Origin: Edwardsiella anguillarum
Lineage (GTDB): Bacteria; Pseudomonadota; Gammaproteobacteria; Enterobacterales; Enterobacteriaceae
DNA length: 64,000 bases
Reading direction: 5' to 3' (one strand)
Assembly (NCBI RefSeq): GCF_008801815.1
Contig: NZ_VZOX01000021.1
The notes beneath the pieces are model-generated. The model saw only the letters and a list, made by a program, of their open reading frames with translations. It had not been told where the DNA came from and made no database searches. The first letter of the stretch is position 1. Each line of letters begins with the position of its first letter. Position numbers and translations under genes: made by a program. This document shows positions 17,364 through 27,600 of the stretch, in pieces.

Positions 17364-18581
17364 ATGGCTAAGCAAGTTCCGTTCGATATGATTCTGGAGA
17401 AGGCGCATCAGTATAAAGACGACATGTCCCGTTTCCTGCGCGACATGATTGCCATCCCCAGTGAAAGCTGTGATGAAAAGCGCGTCGTGCAGCGCATCAA
17501 AGAAGAGATGGAGAAGGTGGGCTTCGATCGGGTTGAGATCGACCCGATGGGCAACGTGCTGGGCTATGTGGGCCACGGTCCGCACCTGATCGCCATGGAT
17601 GCCCACATCGACACCGTCGGCATCGGCAACATCAAAAACTGGACCTTCGACCCCTATGAGGGGATGGAGACCGACGATCTGATCGGCGGGCGCGGCGCGT
17701 CGGATCAGGAAGGGGGCATGGCCTCCATGGTGTATGCCGGCAAGATCATCAAGGATCTGGGGCTGGAGGATCAGTATACCCTGCTGGTGACCGGTACCGT
17801 TCAGGAGGAGGACTGCGACGGCCTGTGCTGGCAGTACATCATCGAGCAATCTAAGATCCGCCCGGAGTTTGTGGTCAGCACCGAGCCGACCGATTGCCAG
17901 ATCTATCGCGGCCAGCGCGGACGCATGGAGATCCGTATCGACGTGCAGGGCGTCAGCTGTCACGGCTCCGCGCCGGAGCGCGGCGACAATGCCATCTTCA
18001 AGATGGGGCCGATCCTCAACGAACTGCAGGAGCTGTCGCAGAGCCTGGGGTATGATGAGTTCCTCGGCAAGGGGACCCTGACCGTCTCCGAGATCTTCTT
18101 CACCTCACCGAGCCGCTGCGCTGTGGCCGACAGCTGTGCCGTCTCCATCGACCGCCGCCTGACCTGGGGCGAGACCTGGGAAGGGGCGCTGGAGGAGATC
18201 CGCGCGCTGCCGGCGGTGCAGGCGGCCAACGCCACCGTCTCCATGTATAACTACGATCGTCCCTCCTACACCGGGCTGGTCTATCCGACCGAATGCTACT
18301 TCCCCACCTGGAAGGTCGAAGAGGATCATGTCACGGTGAAAACCCTGAGCCAGGCTTACCAGGGGCTGTTCCATAAGCAGCCGGTGGTCGACAAGTGGAC
18401 CTTCTCCACCAACGGCGTCTCCATCATGGGCCGCCACGGTATCCCGGTGATCGGCTTTGGTCCGGGTAAAGAGCCGGAGGCGCACGCGCCGAACGAGAAG
18501 ACCTGGAAGGATCACCTGGTGACCTGCGCGGCGATGTATGCCGCCATCCCGCTGACCTATCTTGAGCAGTTGAAGAAGTAA
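17364..18581 (+). CDS. ygeY: M20-family metallohydrolase YgeY
   Basis: A 405-residue zinc-dependent amidohydrolase/deacylase of the M20 peptidase family. Metal-binding motifs are visible: H-I-D-T after D-A, then G-A-S-D-Q-E-G-G, the E-E-D catalytic/metal pair, and a C-terminal-half His in E-A-H-A-P-N-E. It probably removes an acyl, carbamoyl or formyl group from a ureido intermediate; the substrate is not shown by sequence. The start is supported by TGGAGAAG. It sits between ygeX and hyuA. Confidence 0.92.
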   Translation: MAKQVPFDMILEKAHQYKDDMSRFLRDMIAIPSESCDEKRVVQRIKEEMEKVGFDRVEIDPMGNVLGYVGHGPHLIAMDAHIDTVGIGNIKNWTFDPYEGMETDDLIGGRGASDQEGGMASMVYAGKIIKDLGLEDQYTLLVTGTVQEEDCDGLCWQYIIEQSKIRPEFVVSTEPTDCQIYRGQRGRMEIRIDVQGVSCHGSAPERGDNAIFKMGPILNELQELSQSLGYDEFLGKGTLTVSEIFFTSPSRCAVADSCAVSIDRRLTWGETWEGALEEIRALPAVQAANATVSMYNYDRPSYTGLVYPTECYFPTWKVEEDHVTVKTLSQAYQGLFHKQPVVDKWTFSTNGVSIMGRHGIPVIGFGPGKEPEAHAPNEKTWKDHLVTCAAMYAAIPLTYLEQLKK

Positions 18582-18596
18582 TTCTGACGCTATCTG

Positions 18597-18619
18597 CCCC
18601 GGCACCGTGCGTGCCGGGG
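18597..18619 (+). other. Intercistronic hairpin ygeY-hyuA
   Basis: CCCCGGCAC (18597-18605) pairs with GTGCCGGGG (18611-18619) in a perfect 9-bp stem, followed by TCTCTTT. It could act as a partial terminator inside the operon or as an mRNA stabiliser. Confidence 0.5.
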
Positions 18620-18640
18620 TCTCTTTGCGGAGTCTCGACG

Positions 18641-20026
18641 ATGAAAAGCCTGATTAAAAACGGCACGGTGGTGAATCATGACGGCGAACGGCGCGCGGAC
18701 GTGCTGATCGAACACGGCATTATCAGCCGTCTGGAGCCCGGCCTGTCGGAGGACGAGGCAGATGAAGTGATCGACGCCGACGGGTGCTATGTGATGCCCG
18801 GCGGGGTGGACGTACATACCCACTTTAATATCGATGTCGGTCTGGCCCGCAGCTGTGATGATTTTTTTACCGGTACCCGCGCGGCGGCGTGTGGCGGTAC
18901 AACAACCATTATCGACCATATGGGCTTTGGCCCGAAGGGCTGCTCTCTGCACCATCAGCTGGCAGCCTATCACGGCTACGCCGCGGATAAGGCGGTGATC
19001 GACTACAGTTTCCACGGGGTGATCCAGCATATCGACGAGGCGATCCTCGACGAGATGGCCTCGATGGTGCATGAAGAGGGGATCAGCAGCTTTAAGCTCT
19101 ATCTGACCTACGGTTTCAAGCTGGACGACGATGCGGTGCTACGCGCGCTGCGCCGTCTGCACCAGGTCGGCGCGCTGACCACGGTGCACCCGGAGAACGA
19201 TGCCGCCATCGCCCAGCGGCGCGCCCATTATCTGGCGCAAGGCGAGGTCGCGCCGATCTTTCACGCCCGCAGCCGTCCCTTGGAGTGCGAGGCGGAGGCC
19301 ATCGCCCGGATGATTAACCTGGCGCAGCTGGCCGGCAATGCACCGCTGTATATCGTTCACCTGTCCAACGGGCTGGGGCTGGACTACCTGCGTCTGGCCC
19401 GCGCGCGCCATCAGCCGGTGTGGGTCGAGACCTGCCCGCAGTATCTGCTGCTGGATGAACGCAGCTATCTGCGTGAGGACGGCCTGAAGTTTATTCTCAG
19501 TCCGCCGCTGCGCAACCTGCGCGAACAGGACGCCCTGTGGTGCGGCATCAGCGACGGCGCCATCGATGTGGTGGCCACCGACCACTGCACTTTCCCCTAC
19601 CGCCAGCGTCTGGCGCTCTCCAGCGGCAACTTCAGTCGCTGTCCTAACGGCCTGCCGGGGGTGGAGAACCGGATGCTGCTGCTGTTCTCCGCCGGGGTGA
19701 TGACCGGGCGTATCTCGCTGGCGCATTTCGTGTCGCTAACTAGCGCGACCCCAGCGCGCCTGTTTGGGCTGTGGCCGCAGAAGGGGGTGATCGCGCCGGG
19801 CGCCGACGCCGACGTAGTGATCATCGATCCGCGCCGGACGACGACGGTGCGACACGGCGACTTACATGACAACGCCGACTACAGCCCCTATGAGGGCATG
19901 GTATGCCGGGGAGCCATTCGCCATACCCTGGCGCGCGGCGAGCGTATTTTCAGTGAGGGTGAGTTTAGCGCCGAGCCGGGGCGCGGGCGTTTCCTGAAGC
20001 GGAAGGCGTTTCAGGCACCGGTATAA
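18641..20026 (+). CDS. hyuA: D-phenylhydantoinase-type cyclic amidohydrolase
   Basis: An amidohydrolase-superfamily enzyme, 461 residues exactly as in E. coli HyuA, opening hydantoin/dihydropyrimidine-like cyclic amides. The binuclear metal ligands are present: H-T-H near residue 59, the carboxylated lysine in S-S-F-K-L-Y-L-T, later histidines in V-H-P-E-N and Y-I-V-H-L-S, and the catalytic Asp in A-T-D-H-C. ATG 18641 is chosen over the upstream in-frame 18611, which falls inside the intercistronic hairpin. It likely hydrolyses a ring intermediate in purine degradation. Confidence 0.93.
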   Translation: MKSLIKNGTVVNHDGERRADVLIEHGIISRLEPGLSEDEADEVIDADGCYVMPGGVDVHTHFNIDVGLARSCDDFFTGTRAAACGGTTTIIDHMGFGPKGCSLHHQLAAYHGYAADKAVIDYSFHGVIQHIDEAILDEMASMVHEEGISSFKLYLTYGFKLDDDAVLRALRRLHQVGALTTVHPENDAAIAQRRAHYLAQGEVAPIFHARSRPLECEAEAIARMINLAQLAGNAPLYIVHLSNGLGLDYLRLARARHQPVWVETCPQYLLLDERSYLREDGLKFILSPPLRNLREQDALWCGISDGAIDVVATDHCTFPYRQRLALSSGNFSRCPNGLPGVENRMLLLFSAGVMTGRISLAHFVSLTSATPARLFGLWPQKGVIAPGADADVVIIDPRRTTTVRHGDLHDNADYSPYEGMVCRGAIRHTLARGERIFSEGEFSAEPGRGRFLKRKAFQAPV

Positions 20027-20106
20027 GCAGTACGGCTGCGCCCGCATACCGCCGGGAAGCTTGCGCGACGGGATGCAGTCCGGTCCAACAACATACGAGT
20101 GAGGAT

Positions 20107-21042
20107 ATGATGAAGAAAAAAATCGTGCTCGCGCTGGGGGGCAACGCACTGGGCGAGGGGCTGGCCGAACAGATGAAGGCGGTGAAGACCACGGCGCGGG
20201 CGATTGTCGATTTGATCGCCCAGGGGCACCAGGTGGTGGTCACCCACGGCAACGGTCCGCAGGTGGGGATGATCAACCAGGCGTTTGAGGCGGCGGCGAA
20301 AACCGAGGCCCATACGCCGATGCTGCCGATGTCGGTCTGCGTCGCGTTGAGTCAAGGATATATCGGCTACGATCTGCAGAATGCGCTACGTGAGGAGCTG
20401 CGGGATCGGGGGATGGATACGCCGGTAGCGACGCTGATCACTCAGGTTGAGGTGGATGGTAAGGATCCTGCCTTCCTCAATCCGTGCAAGCCGATCGGCT
20501 CCTTCTTCACGCAGCAGGAGGCGGAGATCCTGACGCGCAACGGCTACAACATGAAAGAGGACGCCGGGCGCGGCTATCGCCGCGTTGTCGCCTCGCCGAA
20601 GCCGGTGGACATTATTGAGAAAGAGACCGTCAAGGCGATGATCAACGCCGGCCAGGTAGTGATCACCGTCGGCGGCGGCGGGATCCCGGTGATCCGCGAG
20701 GGTAATCACCTACGCGGCGCCAGCGCGGTGATCGACAAGGACTGGGCCAGCGCCAAGCTGGCGGAGATGATCGATGCCGACATGCTGATCATCCTGACGG
20801 CGGTGGAGAAGGTCGCCATCAACTTTGGTAAGCCGAACCAGCAGTGGCTCGATCGCCTGAGCCTGGAGGATGCCCAGCGCTTTATCGATGAGGGGCACTT
20901 CGCCAAGGGCTCCATGCTGCCCAAGGTCGAGGCGGCGCTCTCCTTTGCGCGCACCCGTCCGGGGCGCGAGGCGCTGATCACCGTATTGGATAAAGCCAAA
21001 GAGGGGATCGAGGGGAAAACCGGCACCGTGGTGTGCCAGTAA
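20107..21042 (+). CDS. yqeA: Carbamate kinase-like protein YqeA
   Basis: An amino-acid-kinase-fold carbamate kinase (311 residues) that makes ATP from carbamoyl phosphate and ADP, releasing ammonia and CO2. The N-terminal A-L-G-G-N-A-L nucleotide loop, T-H-G-N-G-P-Q-V-G and V-I-D-K-D motifs are intact. It ends the ygeW operon and would be the energy-yielding step if YgeW supplies carbamoyl phosphate. An intrinsic terminator follows directly. Confidence 0.94.
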   Translation: MMKKKIVLALGGNALGEGLAEQMKAVKTTARAIVDLIAQGHQVVVTHGNGPQVGMINQAFEAAAKTEAHTPMLPMSVCVALSQGYIGYDLQNALREELRDRGMDTPVATLITQVEVDGKDPAFLNPCKPIGSFFTQQEAEILTRNGYNMKEDAGRGYRRVVASPKPVDIIEKETVKAMINAGQVVITVGGGGIPVIREGNHLRGASAVIDKDWASAKLAEMIDADMLIILTAVEKVAINFGKPNQQWLDRLSLEDAQRFIDEGHFAKGSMLPKVEAALSFARTRPGREALITVLDKAKEGIEGKTGTVVCQ

Positions 21043-21057
21043 GCGCAGGGAAAAACG

Positions 21058-21082
21058 AAAGGGGCGCTTGGCGCCCCTTTTT
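21058..21082. terminator. Terminator between yqeA and yqeB
   Basis: AAA-GGGGCGC (21058-21067), loop TTG, GCGCCCC-TTTTT (21071-21082). Perfect stem, T-run on the plus strand and A-run on the other, so it can serve both convergent operons. Confidence 0.9.
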
Positions 21083-21106
21083 ACTGTCTGACTCTCCGGT
21101 CGCGCA

Positions 21107-22699
21107 CTAGGGGCGCGGGCTCAGCTTCATCATCGCCTCCAGCACCGCGCCGCCGATGGCGCGCGCTTTATCGGAGACGGTGGTGTAGTCGGCCTGCGCG
21201 CCGCGCGGATCGACGTCGCCGATCTTAAACCCGGCGCTGACCTCCAGCCCCTCGATCAGCAGGCCGCGTACCATACCCTGCAGCGGAGAGACCACCGGCG
21301 TCGTATCGATATGGGCGATAATATCGCCCTCGTTGACCAGATCGCCCAGCTTAACGCAGCAGTGCATAATGCCGGCGTGCGGGGCGCGGATCACCCGGCG
21401 GGTGGTATGACCGTTAATGTTGCCCGGGATCCCGGTATTGGCCTGGGCAAAGCCGCGGTAGATCACCCGCCCCAGGTGGTGTCCGCGGTTGGTTTCGATC
21501 ACCGCATCGCAGTCTTGGCCGGCCTCGAAGCCGGGACCGAGGGCGACGGTCACCGGGGCCATATCGCGCCGCGTCCCCAGATTCTGCTTAGCCAGGATCG
21601 CATCGACCAGATAGTGGGGCTGCAGCTCAGCCAGCGTGAGGCACTGCGGATCGACCAGTACCGGGATGATCCCCTGTTCGGTCAGGCTGAAGGCCTGCTC
21701 TGCGCCATCGGCGCGGCGGGCGGTGACGCCCTCGACCGTACTCTCCCCGTCGAAGACGGCCTGGGCAAAGGCGACGCTGCGGCGGATCACCGTCGGCTTG
21801 GCCACCTCCAGCATCAGTACCTGAAACCCGGCGTGGTACAGCCTCAGCGCCACGCCGGTAGCGATATCGCCGGCGCCGCGGATCGCCACCAGGCGGTTGC
21901 GCTGCAGACGGATATTCTGTTTCATCAGGCCGCCGGCGGCGCGGTTTTTGATCTGCAGCACTTCGGCCAGAATGCTGACGGCGATCTCTTCCGGTGTTTC
22001 GGCGCCGATGTTATAGCCTATGGGGGCGTGCAGGCGTGCTAAGTGCTCCTCGTCGATACCGCTCTGGCGCAGCTGCTGGCAGAAGGTCTGCACCTTGCGA
22101 CGACTACCTAACAGCCCTAGGTAATACAGCGGCTTATCGATCAGACAGTCGAGGGCTTCCTTATCCTGGCTGTTGGTGGCGATGATGACAAAGCTCTCCG
22201 CTTCGATCTGCATCGCCGCGATGAGATGGGTATAGCTGTCGGCGTGGTGTAGGCGAGTGCCCGCAGGAAAGAGTGCCGGATCCAGACTCTCCTGATAAGT
22301 ATCGCCGACGTGGATGTCAAAGCCCAGCGAGGCGGCGGCGTGGGCGATGGCACGGTTGACGTGGCCGGCGCCGATCAGTACCAGACGCGGGCGTAGGCCG
22401 TGCACGTCGATATAGACCGACATGGCGCCGCCGCAGTCAGAGCCGACGGCGTCCTGACCACTGCGCGCCATGCGTCCGTGGAATACGCGCGGCTTGCGTT
22501 CGGCCAGCGCCTGCATGGCCTGTTCAATGACCAGCCGTTCGATCATGCCGCCGCCGATGGTGCCGATGATGCCGCCGTCTTTCAGTACCAGCATCTGCGC
22601 CGAATGGCGCGGCGTGGAGCCACGGCTCTCGATAATTTGGGCCATGGCGAACGGGCGGTTTTGTTCCTCGAGTTGCGCAGCTTGTGCAAAGATATTCAT
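21107..22699 (-). CDS. yqeB: YqeB: XdhC-like molybdenum hydroxylase maturation factor
   Basis: A 530-residue two-part protein. The N-terminal half carries XdhC/CoxI features (a Rossmann G-A-G-H-V-N-R-A motif and G-G-G-M-I-E). The C-terminal half has a second G-A-G-D-I-A-T-G-V-A nucleotide-binding motif and a biotinyl-lipoyl-like R-A-P-H-A-G-I region. XdhC proteins carry and protect sulfurated molybdenum cofactor for insertion, here plausibly into XdhD. ATG 22699, with GAGG upstream, matches the E. coli N-terminus; the open frame runs further upstream into yqeC and is not used. Confidence 0.88.
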   Translation of the reverse strand: MNIFAQAAQLEEQNRPFAMAQIIESRGSTPRHSAQMLVLKDGGIIGTIGGGMIERLVIEQAMQALAERKPRVFHGRMARSGQDAVGSDCGGAMSVYIDVHGLRPRLVLIGAGHVNRAIAHAAASLGFDIHVGDTYQESLDPALFPAGTRLHHADSYTHLIAAMQIEAESFVIIATNSQDKEALDCLIDKPLYYLGLLGSRRKVQTFCQQLRQSGIDEEHLARLHAPIGYNIGAETPEEIAVSILAEVLQIKNRAAGGLMKQNIRLQRNRLVAIRGAGDIATGVALRLYHAGFQVLMLEVAKPTVIRRSVAFAQAVFDGESTVEGVTARRADGAEQAFSLTEQGIIPVLVDPQCLTLAELQPHYLVDAILAKQNLGTRRDMAPVTVALGPGFEAGQDCDAVIETNRGHHLGRVIYRGFAQANTGIPGNINGHTTRRVIRAPHAGIMHCCVKLGDLVNEGDIIAHIDTTPVVSPLQGMVRGLLIEGLEVSAGFKIGDVDPRGAQADYTTVSDKARAIGGAVLEAMMKLSPRP

Positions 22700-22727
22700 A
22701 ACGACCTCAATGTCGACTGCCTTGTTG

Positions 22728-23588
22728 TTATTCCCGGCGCGGCGGCGGGCCTGCGCGGGGATCGTTGTTGTCATGGCGCTGCAGAATGCGCGTAATCGGG
22801 GGCTGTTCACGGACGGCGCCGAGCCAGACGGCGTCCAGCGTCCCGTCGTTAAGCAGGGCATACAGGCTGGCGTCCGTGACGTTATCAGATTGATAAAAGC
22901 GGTTGATCAGCCAGACCCGCCGAGCCCCATCGGGGACGCCCTTAAACATACCGTTCGGATGGCGAATGAAGCGGCTCATCGCCGCCATATCCAGGCGTTC
23001 TCCCTCCGCCAGGCCGCTGCGGGCGGCGAACAGCGGCCAACGGTGTACGTTCTGTGCGCCGACGGGATGCCCTAGCGTTTGTCCCCCGCTCACCGCGATC
23101 ACGCAATGGCTACGCTCAGGGATGCAAGGTTCGTGCCCCGCAGGCGCCTTCATCGCTAGGTGATGTGCCCCATCGGCCTCCACCAAGATCACATCGGCCA
23201 GACGGCACTGGGACAGGGCATCGATCTGGGCCGGGGTAAAGCCTCGCACCTTACCCTGGACAGGGTCCCAGGTGGCGAAGCAGGCGGTGATCGCCGCGCG
23301 CAGCGCGTCAGCCGGTAAGGCTGCTAGCTGATGGCAAAACAGAGTGGGGAGCGTGTCGGGCAGATACATGCGGGTGGTGGTGGTGACCATCACTCGCTGG
23401 CCGCGTTCGGCAAAGGCGCGCGCTAGCCAGCGTAGGGCGCTGGTTTTTCCGCCGGCGCCGATCAGGCTGATCAGCAGCGGACCGGTCTCCGCATGGCAGT
23501 CCCTCAGTACGTCCTGCAGTTCGGGTATCATGGCATTCGGCATATGTGCTATTAATAGAACCGGTTCCCTGCGGCCATTTTTATTCAT
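22728..23588 (-). CDS. yqeC: YqeC: putative selenium-dependent hydroxylase accessory protein
   Basis: An accessory protein of the YqeC family, which accompanies selenium-dependent molybdenum hydroxylases. A P-loop-like S-L-I-G-A-G-G-K-T-S and V-T-T-T-T-R-M motif are seen, and an acidic V-I-L-V-E-A-D-G-A-H-H block in the middle. The start is uncertain: ATG 23588 gives 286 residues, while ATG 23543 or 23531 would fit the usual family N-terminus better, and none has a good ribosome site. It lies 28 bases before yqeB on the same strand, so the two are co-transcribed. Confidence 0.82.
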   Translation of the reverse strand: MNKNGRREPVLLIAHMPNAMIPELQDVLRDCHAETGPLLISLIGAGGKTSALRWLARAFAERGQRVMVTTTTRMYLPDTLPTLFCHQLAALPADALRAAITACFATWDPVQGKVRGFTPAQIDALSQCRLADVILVEADGAHHLAMKAPAGHEPCIPERSHCVIAVSGGQTLGHPVGAQNVHRWPLFAARSGLAEGERLDMAAMSRFIRHPNGMFKGVPDGARRVWLINRFYQSDNVTDASLYALLNDGTLDAVWLGAVREQPPITRILQRHDNNDPRAGPPPRRE

Positions 23589-23709
23589 CGCGTTGCGTCC
23601 GCGCGCCGCCTTCGGCGGCGGTGCGTGACGTCGATGTCTGCGGGCTGCAATTGCCATCATGATGCCGACAGGGCGCGGCGCTATGCTCCTAATCCAGTGG
23701 AAAAATAGA

Positions 23710-24303
23710 ATGATGCAGCTAACAGAGAATATTATTCCCGAGGCGGTCGAGGGGATCATTACCGCCGCGGGGCTCTCTTCGCGGATGGGACAGTGGAAAA
23801 TGATGCTGCCCTATCGCGGTGGCACCCTTCTGGATGCCAGTATTAATAACGCATTGGGGTTTTGTCAGCAAATTATATTAGTGGTTGGCTTTCGTGCAGA
23901 CGAATTGCTGCAGCGCTACGGGGACCATCCGAGAATTCGTACGGTGGTTAATCTGGATTATCGCAGCGGGTTATTTTCCTCCGTTCGCTGCGGCGCGGCG
24001 GCGGTGCAAAGCGACTACTGCTTTATTAGCCATGGCGATATTCCCTGTTTGACGCCGGCGCTGTTTTCCCTCCTGTGGCAGCGGCGCGGCCCCTATGCCC
24101 TGATGCCGCGCTATCGGGGGATACCCGGCCATCCTGTGCTGCTGCCGCGTGCGCTGCTGCCGCAGACCGAGCAGGCTTATCCTCAGCGCAGCATGCGTGA
24201 ATATTTGTTAGCAAAGGATTATCGTTATCTTGATATAAATGCGCCTGAAATTATTCTGGATGTCGATACTCCGCAGGCCTATCAATTGCTGTTGGGTAAG
24301 TAA
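23710..24303 (+). CDS. mocA: Molybdenum cofactor cytidylyltransferase-like protein MocA
   Basis: A nucleotidyltransferase (197 residues) joining CMP to molybdopterin to form the MCD cofactor used by xanthine-dehydrogenase-type enzymes. The G-I-I-T-A-A-G-L-S-S-R-M-G-Q-W-K signature and H-G-D-I-P-C are present. ATG 23710 or 23713 fits homology; the longer frame from 23659 is not used. Divergent from yqeC, consistent with a role in loading XdhD. Confidence 0.9.
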   Translation: MMQLTENIIPEAVEGIITAAGLSSRMGQWKMMLPYRGGTLLDASINNALGFCQQIILVVGFRADELLQRYGDHPRIRTVVNLDYRSGLFSSVRCGAAAVQSDYCFISHGDIPCLTPALFSLLWQRRGPYALMPRYRGIPGHPVLLPRALLPQTEQAYPQRSMREYLLAKDYRYLDINAPEIILDVDTPQAYQLLLGK

Positions 24304-24470
24304 GACGTTTACTTTTTATATTTAAGCGATTGCGTTCACAGTTAAAATAATTATCGCGGAATTCGCATATCAAAGTGATACAGCCTCTCTTTTTTTGATA
24401 ATCTCTCCGTCGCTGAATAAGCGGCGCGGAGGCCGTCGTGGTTTATTGATTTATATTCTCATTTGGCTCA

Positions 24471-24486
24471 TGTGAGCTATTTCACA
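24471..24486. promoter_or_regulatory. Consensus CRP-binding site upstream of ygfK
   Basis: TGTGAGCTATTTCACA is a perfect TGTGA-N6-TCACA palindrome core. Its centre is roughly 98 bases before the predicted sigma-54 start point, so CRP may tune the promoter according to carbon supply. Confidence 0.75.
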
Positions 24487-24548
24487 AATAGATAAAACAA
24501 TTAGATATTACTCACGATTTTTATCATCCAAGGAATAGGAATAAACAT

Positions 24549-24566
24549 CTGGCGTGATTGTTGCTG
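24549..24566 (+). promoter_or_regulatory. Sigma-54-type promoter of ygfK
   Basis: TGGCGTG-ATTG-TTGCT (24550-24565) has GG at 24551-24552, ten bases, then GC at 24563-24564, the invariant -24/-12 geometry with a perfect TTGC. The leader to ygfK would be about 70 bases. Confidence 0.78.
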
Positions 24567-24646
24567 ATATCTGGGTAGCCGCCGGTGTGCGCAGGACGCA
24601 CCCCGGTAAATCGATATCAGCGTTATGTCGCAGCAAGGAGAGAGTC

Positions 24647-27600
24647 ATGGGTGATATTATGCGTCCCGTTCCGTTTGAGGAGCTTCTGACGCGCATTTTT
24701 GATGAATACCATCAAAGCCGCTCTATCTTTGGTATTCCCGAGCAGCAGTTTTACCGTAAGGATAATCAGCGCCTGATCAAGGTGTTCGGTGAAACCTGTG
24801 AGACCCCCATCGGCCCTGCCGCCGGCCCCCATACCCAGCTGGCGCAAAACATCATCGTCTCCTGGCTGACCGGCGGTCGTTTTATCGAACTGAAGACCGT
24901 GCAGATCCTCGATCGGCTGGAGCTGGATAAACCCTGTATCGATGCGGAAGACGAGTGCTTCAACACCGAGTGGTCCACCGAGTTCACGCTGCTGAAGGCG
25001 CACGATGAGTACCTGAAAGCCTGGTTTGCCCTGCATCTGCTGGAGGAGATCTTCGATCCGCGCACCCGGGGCGAGGCCAAATCCTTCATTTTCAATATGA
25101 GCGTGGGGTATAACCTCGACGGCATCAAGCAGCCGCCGATGCAGCAATTCATCCACGACATGATGGACTCCGCCAAGCATCCTAAGTTTGCCGAATATCG
25201 CCGCATCCTGGCGCGCTGGGTCGGCGACGAGGCTTTCCTGTCCCGGCTGGGGCTGGTTGAGCGGCGCGATCGTCTGGCGGCGCTGGCCGCGGGTATCCCC
25301 GCGGACATGGCGCACGGCGTCACCCTGTCGACCATGCACGGCTGTCCGCCGGACGAGATTGAAGCGATCTGCCGCTACATGCTGGAAGAGAAGCATCTGA
25401 ACACCTTTGTGAAGCTGAATCCGACCCTGTTGGGCTATGCGCGGGTGCGCGAGATCCTCGATACCTGTGGCTTTGACTACATCGGTCTGAAAGAGGAGTC
25501 CTTCGATCACGATCTGAAGCTGGCGCAGGCGCTGGAGATGCTGCAGCGTCTGATGACACTGGGGCGGGAGAAGCAGTTGAGCTTTGGCGTTAAGCTGACC
25601 AATACCCTGGGCACCATCAACAATAAAGGGGCGCTGCCCGGCGGAGAGATGTACATGTCCGGCCGCGCGCTGTTCCCGCTCTCCATCAACGTGGCGGCGG
25701 TGCTGTCGCGTGCCTTTAACGGCGAGCTGCCGATCTCCTACTCCGGCGGCGCCAGTAAATTCAACATCCGCGATATCTTCGAGACCGGTATCCGGCCGAT
25801 CACCATGGCGACCGACCTGCTGAAGCCGGGCGGCTACCTGCGCCTGACCGAATGCATGCGCGAGCTGGATCGCTCTGAATATTGGGATATGCCGAAGGTG
25901 GACGTCGCCCGGCTGGAGGCGTTGGCCGCCCGCGCGGTCAGCATGGAGTACACCCAGAAGCAGTGGAAGTCCGACGATCGCATCGACGCCGGCGGCCCGC
26001 TGCCGCAGACCGACTGCTATGTGGCGCCCTGCGTCACCGCCTGCGCCATTAAGCAGGACATTCCGGAATATATCCGCCTGATGGGCGAAGGGCGCTATGC
26101 CGACGCGCTGGCGGTGATCTATCAGCGTAACGCGCTGCCGGCGATTACCGGCCATATCTGCGACCACCAGTGTCAGTACAACTGTACCCGCCTGGACTAT
26201 GACAGTGCGCTGAATATCCGCGAGCTGAAGAAGGTGGCACTGGAGCGCGGCTGGCAGGAGTACAAGCAGCGCTGGCACAAGCCGGCCGGCTCTGGGAACA
26301 AGCACCCGGTGGCGGTGATCGGCGCCGGTCCCGCCGGCCTCTCCGCCGGTTACTTCCTGGCGCGCGCCGGGCATCCAGTGACCCTGTTTGAGCGCGAGGC
26401 CAACGCCGGAGGGGTGGTGAAGAACATCATTCCGCAGTTCCGCATCCCGGGAGAACTGATCGCCCACGATATCGAGTTTGTCGCCGATCACGGCGTGAAG
26501 TTTGTGTTTGGCTGCGATCCGCAGCTGACGGTCGAGCAGCTGCAGCAGCAGGGCTTCGCCTACGTGCTGGTGGGGGTCGGGACCGATAAGAACAGCGGCG
26601 TGCGCCTGGCGGGCGACAACCGCAACGTCTATCGCTCTCTGCCGTTCCTGCGCGACTACAACCGCGGCGTCGCGCTGACGCTGGGCAAACACGTGGCGGT
26701 GGTCGGCGCCGGTAATACGGCGATGGACTGCGCCCGTGCCGCCCTGCGGGTGCCGGGGGTCGAGGATGTCACGGTGTTGTACCGCCGTACCCTGAATGAG
26801 ATGCCGGCCTATCGCGAGGAGTACCAGGAGGCGCTGGAGGACGGGGTGAAGTTCATGTTCCTGACCAACCCTGAGCGTTTCGATCAGGACGGCACCCTGG
26901 TGGCGCGTGTCATGGCGCTCGGTGAGCCGGATGCGCAGGGGCGGCGTCGCCCGGTGGCGACCGAGCAGACCGTCACCCTGCAGATGGATGCTCTGATCAC
27001 CGCTATCGGTGAACAGGCCGACTGTGAGCACTTGGCCGCCATCGGCGTGCCGTTGGACGATAGCGGCTGGCCGGCGGTGCGCGACGCCAGCGGCGAGACC
27101 ACGCGTGAGAACGTATTCCTGATCGGTGACGTGCAAAGTGGACCGTCATCCATCGTGGCCGCCATCGGCACCGCCCGCCGGGCGACGGATGCGATTCTGG
27201 CGCGGGAGAGCATTGCGAGCAGCTACGGCGATAAGTACTGGAACAACGTCGATCCGGCGCGCATCTACCAGCGTAAGGGGGCGATCGCCGTCACGCTGGT
27301 GGATAAAGATGACCGCGACGCCTTCGTGGCGCAGGAGGCGCAGCGCTGCCTGGAGTGTAACTACGTCTGTAGCAAGTGCGTGGATGTCTGTCCAAACCGC
27401 GCCAACGTCTCCATCGCGGTGCCGGGATTCCAAAACCGTTTCCAGACCCTGCATATTGACGCCTATTGCAACGAATGCGGCAACTGCGCCCAGTTCTGTC
27501 CGTGGCAGGGGAAACCCTACAAGGACAAGATCACCATCTTCAGCCTGGCGCAGGATTTTACTAACAGCACCAATCCCGGCTTCCTGGTGGAGGGATCTCA

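Larger units (their letters stand above)
24304..24646 (+). other. Regulatory interval upstream of ygfK
   Basis: This 343-base AT-rich non-coding stretch holds a consensus CRP site and a sigma-54-type promoter (both listed separately). I see no gene in it. Confidence 0.7.

Noticed and set aside
18611..18640. Upstream start of hyuA at 18611
   Set aside because: It lies inside the intercistronic hairpin and adds residues absent from the family; ATG 18641 gives the exact E. coli length.
24623..27136. Very long open frame (837 codons) opposite ygfK
   Set aside because: Antisense shadow of a GC-rich gene; ygfK itself has full-length homology, a ribosome site and a promoter.
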